Shown here in pieces: positions 14,598 through 22,256 of a stretch of DNA of 25,519 bases (positions are counted from its first letter, which is position 1; every line of letters begins with the position of its first letter). Both the position numbers and the translations under genes were made by a program. This stretch comes from UBA2029 sp037447125 (GTDB taxonomy: Bacteria > Chloroflexota > Anaerolineae > Aggregatilineales > Aggregatilineaceae). Location of the stretch: NCBI GenBank assembly GCA_037447125.1, contig JBBIHG010000048.1, forward strand, positions 1-25,519. The letters are read 5' to 3'. Below the pieces are notes generated by a model. The model saw only the letters and a program-made list of their open reading frames with translations. It searched no databases and was not told the DNA's origin.

Positions 14598-15563
14598 CTA
14601 GTCGCTCCTTCCGGCGTAGTAGACCCAGTTGCGCGCCGTGGCAAAGAAGAAGCCGGTGACGACCAGGGCGATGACGAAGAGCAGCCAGGCCAAGGTGGCG
14701 CCGTAGCCCATGCGGTCAAACTGAAAGGCGACACGGTAGAAGTAGACGTTATAGAACAGCGTGATGTCGTTGGGGCCTCCCGTGCCGCGCGAGATGATGT
14801 ACGGAATGTCAAAGTAGCGGAATAGCCCGATCAGCGACAGGATCAGGTTGTAGAAGATCATCGGCGTGATCAGCGGCAGCGTGATGCGGCGGAAAACCGT
14901 GACCGCGTTGGCCCCATCAACCCTGGCCGCTTCGTAGAGCTCGGTGGGCACGGTCTGCATACTCGCCAGCAGGGTGAGCATCGCATTACCCGTGCCCCAG
15001 ATGCCGAACATGAGCAGCGCCGGGTAAATCCAGGTGGGGCTGTACAGCCAGTTGGGCCCCTGAATGCCCAAGAACTCACCGAGGAAGCGGTTGAGCCAGC
15101 CGGACTGGGCGTTCAAGAAGCCGTTGTAAATATAAGCAAGCGAAATAACCGGCACCATATAGGGCATGTAGAACAGAGTCCGGAACAGCCTTCTGCCCCA
15201 CAAACGCCTGGAGTTGAGCAGCGTCGCCAGCGAGAGCGGGATGAGGATCGAGATGGGGAGCGCCAGCAGCATGAAGGTGAACGTCACGCGCAGCGATTTG
15301 CCGACATAAGCATCATTGAGCAAGGTGCGGTAATTGTCTAGCCCAACGAACGAAACTTCATCCGGCTTGGTCAGTTGGAGATCGGTGAAGGTGAAGCCAA
15401 AAGAGGCAATCATCGGGAAGAAATAGAAGGCCAGGAAGCCGATTATCCACGGGGACAGGAAGACCCAACCCCACAATCTACGCGCCTGTTGCACGCTTAG
15501 CTCGCTCCAAGGCGGGCGCCACGTGCGCGCCCTGCTGGCCGGCGCTCGATCAGCCACAGACAT
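14598..15563 (-). CDS. CUT1 sugar ABC permease (MalF-like)
   Basis: A 321-residue permease of the MalF/UgpA type. The N-terminal 30 residues are cytoplasmic, followed by six membrane helices; the first is WGWVFLSPWIIGFLAFYFF at about 32-50. The coupling loop that meets the ATPase is ELYEAARVDGANAVTVFRRI followed by TLPLITP. It lacks the long P2 loop of E. coli MalF, as is usual outside enterobacteria. GGAG is nine bases before the ATG (15561-15563). It pairs with the repeat-bearing permease just downstream and with the binding protein 98 bases upstream. No ATPase gene accompanies them, so a shared MsmK/UgpC-type ATPase elsewhere is expected. Confidence 0.93.
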   Translation of the reverse strand: MSVADRAPASRARTWRPPWSELSVQQARRLWGWVFLSPWIIGFLAFYFFPMIASFGFTFTDLQLTKPDEVSFVGLDNYRTLLNDAYVGKSLRVTFTFMLLALPISILIPLSLATLLNSRRLWGRRLFRTLFYMPYMVPVISLAYIYNGFLNAQSGWLNRFLGEFLGIQGPNWLYSPTWIYPALLMFGIWGTGNAMLTLLASMQTVPTELYEAARVDGANAVTVFRRITLPLITPMIFYNLILSLIGLFRYFDIPYIISRGTGGPNDITLFYNVYFYRVAFQFDRMGYGATLAWLLFVIALVVTGFFFATARNWVYYAGRSD

Positions 15564-15602
15564 GGCGCACTCTCCTCACCCACTCAGCGGGCGTTTTGGT
15601 GG

Positions 15603-15633
15603 TGGGGGGTGGCGGCACTGCACCGCCACTCCC
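15603..15633 (-). promoter_or_regulatory. hairpin between binding-protein and permease genes
   Basis: GGGGTGGCGG and CCGCCACTCCCC can pair around a 7-base loop with a small bulge. It sits in the 98-base gap between the binding-protein stop (15662) and the permease start (15563). There is no T-run. In many sugar ABC operons such a hairpin stabilises the upstream message and so keeps binding protein in excess over permease; that role is inferred here. Confidence 0.45.
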
Positions 15634-15661
15634 CACGCAGTGCGGTTCGAACAGCGGTCTG

Positions 15662-17032
15662 CTACGGTGCAGCGTCGAAAATAGGCTGCAACGTGGCCAA
15701 TAGGGTTTCGATCTCGGCGTCTATATCAAGCCCTGGTGTCGCCCAGACATTGAGCGACCAGTTCTTGATGGCGACCACCGCCTCCATGTAGTTGGGCATC
15801 CAGCCTTCGTGGCTGGGGTTGTCGGGGTAGTTCGCGCTCTCAAGCACGACATCCCAGTTCACGCCCCAGGGGAAGCGCTCATCCAGAGCATTCAAGAAGG
15901 GTTGGAGGAACACCTCGTCCGATGGCGCCGCGCCGTAGACCTGCAGCAGCTTGGGCATCGCCTCACCAGCAACCAGGTAGTCCAGGACCTTGAACGCCTC
16001 CACCGGGTGCTCGGTGTACTTCAGGATGCGGAACGTGTCGGCGTGCAGCTTGGATGTGTAGACTCCATTATAGGAGGGCACGACCGCGATATCCCAATTG
16101 GGGACATCGCCCAGGCAGCAAGTGTACCACAGATGGCTGTAGGCCATGGCGACGTGGTTGGAGTTGAACACGTTGCCGTTCAACAGCAGGTCGCTCTGGT
16201 TGTACGGGTAGTCGGGAATGAAGCGTTCGGTGTGCCAGCCCTGGTAGAACCACTTGATGCCCTCGCGCCAGTTCTCCGGTATCACGGCTTTGCCCGTTTC
16301 GGCATCGAAGAACGTGCCGGCGCCGAAGGGAGAAGTCACCGCAGAGCGGATGTCATCGCCCCACCACTGTGGCGCGTAGCCAAACTGCACGATGTTGGCT
16401 GCGTCGAAGTCGGGGCTGGTGGCGTTGTTGCCGTTGGCATCCAGCGTCAGCAGCATGGCGATCTCGCGCAGCTTGTCCACGTCCCATGGGTCGCCGTCAG
16501 CGTAAGGCTCGCCGAAGGCCTGGGGCGGGTAGGCTACGCCGGCCACGTCGAACAGATCGCGGTTGAAGAAGATGAACGACGGGAACGTGGCAAACGGCAG
16601 ACCGGTCAGGCCCTCGACGGGATCGCGGTAGAAGTCGATCAGACCGGGAACCCAACGGCCCAGGTCGTAATCGAGCTCCTCGATAAGCGGGTCCAGATTG
16701 AGGAAGCTGCCCGCGTAGTCATTCGAGCCGCCAATACCGACCGGGCCGATGATGTCCGGCGCATCGCCAGCGGCGATCAGCGTGCTGAGGGCGTCGCGGC
16801 TGGCATCGAAGTCTACGACGATGTGCTCTAGCTCGATGTCGTCATGGGTAGCGTTGAAGGCCGCCACGATCTCGTCCTGCAGAGCGCGGTGTTCGGGCTG
16901 CCCGCCAGCGCCCAGGCCGATGAACCAGGTGATGACCACCGGCTGATCCTGAGCGAGCACGGGCGAGAACGGCAAGGCCATCGCCGCCAGAATGGCGACT
17001 AACACGAAGGCAATCGCTAGTTTACGGGACAT
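15662..17032 (-). CDS. CUT1 sugar ABC transporter, extracellular binding protein
   Basis: A 456-residue family 1 solute-binding protein. The signal peptide (1-27) ends VLA-Q and has no lipobox cysteine. The mature part opens with VVITWFIGLG and the helix QDEIVAAFNATHDDIELE, typical of the family, followed by LIAAGDAPDII and the central GLTGLPFATFPSFIFFNRDLFD that lines the sugar cleft. The late segment TFRILKYTEHPVEAFKVLDY is the usual family 1 helical part. Many Trp and Tyr residues (PQWWGDD, HLWYTCC, NWDVV) fit oligosaccharide binding. A vicinal Cys pair is in HLWYTCCLGD. The ATG at 17030-17032 has AGGAGAAG nine bases upstream. It sits between the LacI gene and the permeases and likely binds products of the GH8 enzyme. 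Confidence 0.93.
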   Translation of the reverse strand: MSRKLAIAFVLVAILAAMALPFSPVLAQDQPVVITWFIGLGAGGQPEHRALQDEIVAAFNATHDDIELEHIVVDFDASRDALSTLIAAGDAPDIIGPVGIGGSNDYAGSFLNLDPLIEELDYDLGRWVPGLIDFYRDPVEGLTGLPFATFPSFIFFNRDLFDVAGVAYPPQAFGEPYADGDPWDVDKLREIAMLLTLDANGNNATSPDFDAANIVQFGYAPQWWGDDIRSAVTSPFGAGTFFDAETGKAVIPENWREGIKWFYQGWHTERFIPDYPYNQSDLLLNGNVFNSNHVAMAYSHLWYTCCLGDVPNWDIAVVPSYNGVYTSKLHADTFRILKYTEHPVEAFKVLDYLVAGEAMPKLLQVYGAAPSDEVFLQPFLNALDERFPWGVNWDVVLESANYPDNPSHEGWMPNYMEAVVAIKNWSLNVWATPGLDIDAEIETLLATLQPIFDAAP

Positions 17033-17062
17033 GGTTTCTTCTCCTGAAAGCGCGCTAGGTGA

Positions 17063-17128
17063 TCATGCAAACGATCGAGCATACGATGGGAATGGAAATG
17101 CCGGTCGGAACGTGATGGTCTGTGCCAT
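17063..17128 (-). CDS. possible 21-residue leader ORF before the binding-protein gene
   Basis: In the 285-base gap after the LacI gene, AAGGAGGT (minus strand of 17131-17138) is followed by ATG 17126-17128 and 21 codons (MAQTITFRPAFPFPSYARSF, then A) to TGA 17063-17065, 30 bases before the binding-protein ATG. The Shine-Dalgarno match is excellent but only 3 bases from the ATG, shorter than ideal. No family resemblance. I see no LacI-type palindrome and no strong promoter in this gap, so the binding-protein gene may be read from the LacI promoter. Confidence 0.2.
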   Translation of the reverse strand: MAQTITFRPAFPFPSYARSFA

Positions 17129-17317
17129 AGACCTCCTTGCCCCACTAGAGTGGCGTCCATTGGCAGGTATTTGCAGTGGCAGAGACTCGCCAGATTCCTG
17201 GCTCACCCCTGGGTGGTGATCGCCATCAGATCGAAATGATGCGGCTCTCCTTCCCTCGACACCTTCTCCTTTCACTCCAAGACGGATTGGATGATGCTGG
17301 ATCGGCACCCGCGCGGC

Positions 17318-18337
17318 TCAGGATCGCAGCGCCCCGCACGTGGCCCGGATCACCAGTTCGGTCGGCAGAATGATATGACGCGGCGGCTGCAGGGCTGTCT
17401 CCAATAGCTCGATCAGCGTCTGGACCGCCAGCACGCCGGTGTAGCGGACTGGCTGGCGAATCGTGGTGAGCGGCGGGTTGGCCCGCGCTGCCGGCGGCAG
17501 ATCGTCGAAACCGATCAGCGCCACATCGCCCGGGATCGTCAGCCCCGCTTCTTGAATGGCCTGGATGGCGCCGAGGGCCATCGCATCGGTAGCGGCGAAG
17601 ACGGCATCGAGTTGGCGGGGCAGCAGTTGGCGCATGGCGGTATAGCCGCTGTCGCGACTGAAGTCGCCCTCGGCGATCAGAGAGGCGTCAGGCTCGCGTC
17701 CGCGCTCTTGCAGGGCCTTGAGATAACCCTCACGGCGATCAATGCCCACAGTCGAGTTCTGCGGACCGCTGATCGTCGCGATGCGCTGGTAGCCCAGGCG
17801 CAGCAAATGGCTGGTGGCCAGATAGGCCCCGGCCACATTGTCCACATCCACGTAGCTGGTTCGACTGGCATCGGGCGGGCGGCCCACATACACCGCGGGG
17901 ATTTGCCGGGCGATGATCTCGACAATCAGGGGGTCGGCGATTTTGTCGGCAGTGACGATCAAACCGTCCAGCAGCCCGATGCCGAGCGCCCGCTGGTAGA
18001 TCTGCTCCTGCTCATCTGCCGAGTGCAGCAGGAAGAGGGCCAGCGTGTAGTCGTTGAGATTGCAGGCGCGCGAGATGCCTTCGATGAGGGCCGGATAGTA
18101 GGGATCGGCAAAGACATACTGGGTGACGCTGGGGATGATCAGGCCGATGATGTTGGAGCGCCGCGAGGCCAGGGTGCGCGCCGCCATGTTGGGCTGGTAG
18201 CCGGTCTCCTCGATCACGCGCTGCACGCGCGCCCGCAACTCCGGCGACACGTTGTTGGACTTGTTCACCACGCGAGACACGGTGGCGCGCGAGACACCGG
18301 CCAGCTTGGCGACTTCTTCCAGCGTAAGCTTCTTCAT
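17318..18337 (-). CDS. LacI-family sugar-responsive repressor
   Basis: A 339-residue regulator. The helix-turn-helix is at 3-25 (LTLEEVAKLAGVSRATVSRV). The hinge helix AARTLASRRS (52-61) keeps the Leu-Ala that opens a central CpG of the operator. Residues 62-339 are a ribose-binding-protein-like sensor (IIGLIIPSVTQY; GIGLLDGLIVTA; AVFAATDAMALGAIQAIQE; VALIGFDDLP). The gene lies directly upstream of the CUT1 operon on the same strand and diverges from the activase gene. Two GAGAGCGCTCTC-type palindromes flank its promoter region. The closest described site is that of Thermobifida CelR (TGGGAGCGCTCCCA), a cellobiose-responsive repressor; likeness of site and genes suggests an oligosaccharide effector, not proven. 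Confidence 0.93.
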   Translation of the reverse strand: MKKLTLEEVAKLAGVSRATVSRVVNKSNNVSPELRARVQRVIEETGYQPNMAARTLASRRSNIIGLIIPSVTQYVFADPYYPALIEGISRACNLNDYTLALFLLHSADEQEQIYQRALGIGLLDGLIVTADKIADPLIVEIIARQIPAVYVGRPPDASRTSYVDVDNVAGAYLATSHLLRLGYQRIATISGPQNSTVGIDRREGYLKALQERGREPDASLIAEGDFSRDSGYTAMRQLLPRQLDAVFAATDAMALGAIQAIQEAGLTIPGDVALIGFDDLPPAARANPPLTTIRQPVRYTGVLAVQTLIELLETALQPPRHIILPTELVIRATCGALRS

Positions 18338-18362
18338 TTGTCAACTCGCTGAGCCTCGCCGC

Positions 18363-18374
18363 GAGAGCGCTCTA
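18363..18374. promoter_or_regulatory. LacI-type operator O2 (near-palindrome)
   Basis: GAGAGCGCTCTA matches the site at 18449-18460 in 11 of 12 bases and has a perfect 10-base palindrome core around the central CpG. It lies 26 bases before the LacI start codon, in the leader. The two centres are 86 bases apart, about eight helical turns, which suits looping by a tetramer or double occupation. Confidence 0.6.
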
Positions 18375-18448
18375 TGAATACTGTAGTCCTGCTGTGCTTC
18401 TATCCCCAGAAGTGCCGGGGCAGGAGGGCGGCTTGCGGCGGATCGCGA

Positions 18449-18460
18449 GAGAGCGCTCTC
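18449..18460. promoter_or_regulatory. LacI-type operator O1 (perfect palindrome)
   Basis: GAGAGCGCTCTC is a perfect 12-base palindrome with central CpG, extended outward by CG/CG with one mismatched pair. It lies 13 bases downstream of the -10 box of the LacI promoter, a position where a bound repressor would block initiation or clearance. Such sites are typical of the LacI family. Confidence 0.7.
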
Positions 18461-18473
18461 ACGACCCATTCTC

Positions 18474-18502
18474 AGCATAATACGGTTTGGGAACGGAGTC
18501 AA
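18474..18502 (-). promoter_or_regulatory. sigma70-type promoter of the LacI gene
   Basis: On the minus strand TTGACT (18497-18502) and TATGCT (18474-18479) are 17 bases apart, a near-consensus pair. Transcription would begin near 18467, immediately before operator O1. It may also drive the whole CUT1-GH8 operon. Confidence 0.7.
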
Positions 18503-18681
18503 GTCAGTCGCGGGGGCATGGGCGCGCGCGCTCCTTAGTTGGGGCGAAATGCGGCCAGCGAGGGAGAAGCCTGATCGGGACCGTCGGTCTCTGGGACGGC
18601 TTATGCGCTTTTGGGGAGTGCGCAGGTACAATCAGCGCATGAGTGGGCGCAGACGCGCCCAGACAGCGTGACTGAAGAAGA

Positions 18682-19590
18682 ATGTCTGACACGGGCATTG
18701 TTTTCGACATCAAGCGGTTCGCGCTGCACGATGGGCCGGGCATCCGCACCACGGTGTTTCTCAAAGGCTGTGGCTTGCGCTGCTGGTGGTGCCATAACCC
18801 CGAAAGCCAGCATCCGCAGCCCGAACTGCTGCTTCGGTCCGAACGCTGCATCCAGTGCGGGGCGTGCGTGGCCTGCTGCCCGCACGGCGCAATCGCGCCA
18901 GATGCGAGCGGGTTTGTCACTGATCGCGCGCGGTGCATAGCCTGCGGGACGTGTGCGGCTGCGTGCTACGCCGAGGCGCGCGAGATCGCGGGCCGGGTGA
19001 TGTCCGTTGACGAGCTGATGGCTGCGATCTTGCGCGATGTGGCCTTCTACGATGAGTCGGGTGGCGGCGTGACCTTTTCGGGCGGCGAGCCGCTGCTACA
19101 AGGGGATTTTCTGCTGGCGATGCTCAAGGCGTGCAAGGACTGCGGTCTACACACCGCGCTTGACACCTGTGGTCATGCTCTCACCCAGACGCTTCAGGCT
19201 GTGCGCCCCTACGTCGATCTGTTTCTCTACGACCTGAAGGTGATGGACCCTGCGCGCCATCGCGCGGCGACTGGCGCATCCAATGAGCGCATTTTGCGGC
19301 ATCTGCGCTTGCTCGCGGACAATGGCCATCGCATCATCCTGCGGATTCCGATTGTTCCCGACATCAACGACACTGACGCGGAGATCGATCAGATTGGCGC
19401 TTTTGCCCGTGAGCTGCCGGGAGTTGAGCGCGTTGACATTCTCCCCTATCATCGTATGGGGAGCGACAAGCACGTCCGGCTGGGTCGCAAGAACGCGATG
19501 CCCGCAGCCGAGGTACCGTCTGGCGAGCGAATAGGAGCGATCCAGCGACGCCTGGAGATGCATGGTCTGGCTGTGACGATAGAAGGATGA
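18682..19590 (+). CDS. glycyl radical enzyme activase (radical SAM)
   Basis: A 302-residue radical-SAM protein that cleaves S-adenosylmethionine and abstracts a hydrogen from the glycine of its partner enzyme. The CxxxCxxC cluster motif is Cys30, Cys34, Cys37 (KGCGLRCWWCHNPE). Between it and the rest of the barrel is a two-cluster ferredoxin insert (C56-x2-C-x2-C-x3-C and C85-x2-C-x2-C-x3-C), typical of activases for dehydratase-type glycyl radical enzymes and absent from pyruvate formate-lyase activase. VTFSGGEPLLQ near 130-140 binds SAM, and DLFLYDLKVMDPARHRAATG is also conserved. The partner gene starts 3 bases after the stop. The enzyme is oxygen-sensitive, so anaerobic growth is implied. 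Confidence 0.94.
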   Translation: MSDTGIVFDIKRFALHDGPGIRTTVFLKGCGLRCWWCHNPESQHPQPELLLRSERCIQCGACVACCPHGAIAPDASGFVTDRARCIACGTCAAACYAEAREIAGRVMSVDELMAAILRDVAFYDESGGGVTFSGGEPLLQGDFLLAMLKACKDCGLHTALDTCGHALTQTLQAVRPYVDLFLYDLKVMDPARHRAATGASNERILRHLRLLADNGHRIILRIPIVPDINDTDAEIDQIGAFARELPGVERVDILPYHRMGSDKHVRLGRKNAMPAAEVPSGERIGAIQRRLEMHGLAVTIEG

Positions 19591-19593
19591 GCA

Positions 19594-21960
19594 ATGGCGA
19601 TGAGCGAGCGTGTGGCCCGGCTGCGCCAGCAGAGCCTTGACGCAATCCCGACCCTTTCGTCGGAGCGTGCCAACCTGATGACGCGCTTCTACCAGCAGCA
19701 GACCGAGCGTCTCTCTGTGCCAGTGGAGCGCGCCAGGGCGTTTGCCTACCTGCTGGAGCACAAGGCGATCTGCATCAACGACGGCGAGTTGATCGTGGGC
19801 GAGAAGGGGGCCGCGCCCAAAGCTACCCCGACCTATCCCGAATTGTGCTGCCATTCCTTGCGCGATCTGGAGATTCTGAACTCGCGTGAGAAGATTCCGT
19901 TCAAAGTGGATGCCGCGACAGTAGAACTTTACAAGGATACGCTCATACCATTCTGGCGCGGCAAGACCATGCGCGAGCGCATCCTGGCAGAAATGACACC
20001 TGAGTGGATCGCTGCTTACCAGGCAGGAGTCTTCACCGAGTTCATGGAGCAGCGCTCGCCCGGTCACACGGTGCTGGATGACAAGATTTACCGTAAGGGA
20101 ATGCTGGATTTCATCGCTGACATAGATGCCAGCCTGGCGCGTCTTGACTACTTCAACGACCGCGATGCCTATCGCAAACAGGAACAGCTCAAAGCCATGC
20201 GCATCGCTGCCCAGGCGCTGATCCGGTTCGCCGAGCGTCATGCTGAGCGCGCACGTGACCTGGCGGCGCAGGAATCCGACCCGCAGCGCCGCGCGGAGTT
20301 GGAGCGCATCGCGCGCATCTGTTCGCACGTTCCCGCTCACGCCCCCCGCGACTTTTGGGAGGCCCTGCAATACTACTGGTTTGTCCATCTTGGCGTTGTC
20401 ACGGAACTCAATCCCTGGGACGCCTTCAGCCCCGGTCATCTGGATCACCACCTGGAACTGTTCTACCTGGCGGGCCTGGCGGACGGCACGCTCACGCGCG
20501 AGCAGGCCGAGGAGCTGCTGCAGTGCCTGTGGATCAAGTTCAACAACCAGCCGGCGCCGCCCAAAGTTGGCGTCACCGCGGAAGAGAGCAACACCTACAC
20601 CGATTTCGCCCAGGTCAACACGGGAGGCGTCCGACCGGACGGCTCCGACGCGGTGAATGAGGTGACCTACCTCCTGCTGGACGTGATCGAGGAGATGCGC
20701 CTGCTTCAGCCAAGCTCATCAATCCAGGTCAGCAAGAAGAACCCGGATCGCTTCGTCAAACGCGCAGCAGAGATCATCCGGACTGGCTTCGGGCAACCTT
20801 CGGCGTTCAACGCAGATGTTGTTGTGCAGGAGCTGCTCCGCCAGGGGAAATCAGTGCTCGATGCACGGGCAGGGGGGACCAGCGGGTGCGTCGAGACCGG
20901 CGCGTTCGGCAAAGAGAACTACAACCTGACCGGCTACTTCAATATGCCCAAAGTGCTGGAGATCACGCTGCACAACGGGATTGATCCGCGCACAGGCCAG
21001 CAGATCGGTCTGGCGACGGGCGTTCCGACGGAGTTTGAGACGTTCGAGCAGCTATTTGCCGCCTATGAACGGCAGTTGAACCACTTCATTGACATCAAGA
21101 TCCGCGGCAATAACGTGATCGAACGCCTCTATGCAGAGTACATGCCCGCGCCGTTCCTCTCGCTGCTGATTGACGATTGCATCGTCAACGGGCGCGACTA
21201 TCACGATGGCGGCGCGCGCTACAACACGGCCTACATTCAGGGTGTGGGACTCGGCACGGTGACAGATGCCATGACGGCGCTCAAGTATCACGTCTTCGAT
21301 CAGCATACGATGACCATGGATGATATGCTGGCGTTGCTGGCAGAAGACTTCGTGGGCCATGAACGCGAGCGGCTGCTGCTGGTCAATAGAACGCCCAGGT
21401 ACGGCAACGATGATGACTACGCCGATGCGATTATGGCGAGGCTCTTCGAGGCTTACTTTGAGGCGATTGACGGGCGTCCGAACACCAAGGGTGGCACGTA
21501 TCACATCAACCTGTTGCCGACAACCTGCCATATCTATTTCGGTGCGGTGATCGGCGCAACGCCCGATGGACGCCGGGCATGGACGCCGCTGTCGGAGGGG
21601 GTCTCGCCGGTGCAGGGCGCGGATCGTCGCGGCCCGACAGCGGTGATTCGCTCCGTGGCGAAGATGGATCACATTCGCACAGGGGGCACGCTGCTCAACC
21701 AGAAGTTCACGCCGCAGGTGTTGGCAGGTGAAGAGGGCCTGGACAAGCTGGTACAGCTCATCCGAACCTATTTCAGGCTGGATGGCCACCATATTCAGTT
21801 CAACGTGGTGAGCGCGGAGACGTTGCGCGCTGCCCAGGCGGCCCCCACCGAGTATCGCGATCTGATCGTGCGCGTCGCCGGCTACAGCGACTACTTCTGC
21901 GACCTTGGCCGCGCGTTGCAGGACGAGATCATCGGGCGCACCGAACATCATGACTGGTGA
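19594..21960 (+). CDS. hypD: glycyl radical enzyme, trans-4-hydroxy-L-proline dehydratase type
   Basis: A full-length (788 residues) glycyl radical enzyme. The thiyl Cys is 432 in GGTSGCVETGAFGKE with Glu434, and the radical Gly is 763 in IVRVAGYSDYF. From memory of Clostridioides difficile HypD, its active-site residues His160, Asp278, Ser334, Asp339, Phe340, Cys434, Glu436, Tyr450 and Gly765 all have equivalents here at a constant offset of two: H158, D276, S332, D337, F338, C432, E434, Y448, G763. Long stretches such as MTPEWIAAYQAG and FNNQPAPPKVGVT also agree. The expected reaction turns trans-4-hydroxy-L-proline into pyrroline-5-carboxylate. The symbol hypD here is not the hydrogenase maturation gene. 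The ATG follows GAAGG by eight bases. A related dehydratase with another substrate remains possible; the partner P5C reductase is not in the window. Confidence 0.8.
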   Translation: MAMSERVARLRQQSLDAIPTLSSERANLMTRFYQQQTERLSVPVERARAFAYLLEHKAICINDGELIVGEKGAAPKATPTYPELCCHSLRDLEILNSREKIPFKVDAATVELYKDTLIPFWRGKTMRERILAEMTPEWIAAYQAGVFTEFMEQRSPGHTVLDDKIYRKGMLDFIADIDASLARLDYFNDRDAYRKQEQLKAMRIAAQALIRFAERHAERARDLAAQESDPQRRAELERIARICSHVPAHAPRDFWEALQYYWFVHLGVVTELNPWDAFSPGHLDHHLELFYLAGLADGTLTREQAEELLQCLWIKFNNQPAPPKVGVTAEESNTYTDFAQVNTGGVRPDGSDAVNEVTYLLLDVIEEMRLLQPSSSIQVSKKNPDRFVKRAAEIIRTGFGQPSAFNADVVVQELLRQGKSVLDARAGGTSGCVETGAFGKENYNLTGYFNMPKVLEITLHNGIDPRTGQQIGLATGVPTEFETFEQLFAAYERQLNHFIDIKIRGNNVIERLYAEYMPAPFLSLLIDDCIVNGRDYHDGGARYNTAYIQGVGLGTVTDAMTALKYHVFDQHTMTMDDMLALLAEDFVGHERERLLLVNRTPRYGNDDDYADAIMARLFEAYFEAIDGRPNTKGGTYHINLLPTTCHIYFGAVIGATPDGRRAWTPLSEGVSPVQGADRRGPTAVIRSVAKMDHIRTGGTLLNQKFTPQVLAGEEGLDKLVQLIRTYFRLDGHHIQFNVVSAETLRAAQAAPTEYRDLIVRVAGYSDYFCDLGRALQDEIIGRTEHHDW

Positions 21961-22256
21961 CTTCGCGGCCTGCCAGACGGGGGGACGCGGCGCTCTGCTG
22001 CATAGCGGCGGAGGGGCGTCCTGGCACGACCCCTGACCGCAGCGAATGGGGGAGTCTCTCAAGTGTGCCCCAGCACAGACTGCGGCTGGTACAGCGCCTC
22101 CAGACAGGCCGCATCCTCTTGTGAGAGTCTCACGTCAAGAGCCTGACAGGTGCAGAATTCGGTGGGGGTGCAGACCGGTTTGCGGGCCAAGGGGCGCGCA
22201 TGATGCGCGCTGTCGCCGGCAGCCAGAGGCTGCGGTTGCTCGCGCGCGGTCTGCTG
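21961..22256. other. intergenic between convergent dehydratase and kinase genes
   Basis: No gene is seen. GGACGC (21983-21988) and GCGTCC (22016-22021) could form a long-loop hairpin after the dehydratase gene. A short symmetric element GTGAGAGTCTCAC (22121-22133) is perfectly self-complementary around one central base; it cannot fold tightly as RNA and may be a protein site or chance. There is no clear T-run terminator for either gene. Confidence 0.35.

Larger units (their letters stand above)
18338..18681. other. divergent control region between LacI and activase genes
   Basis: It contains the LacI promoter and two operators described separately. On the plus strand a TACAAT (18627-18632) could be a -10 box for the activase gene but no good -35 precedes it. 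A strong hairpin TGGGCGC-AGAC-GCGCCCA (18644-18661) ends 20 bases before the activase ATG, whose own ribosome-binding site is weak (GAAGAAG). The hairpin may affect translation or mark the end of an upstream transcript. Confidence 0.5.
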
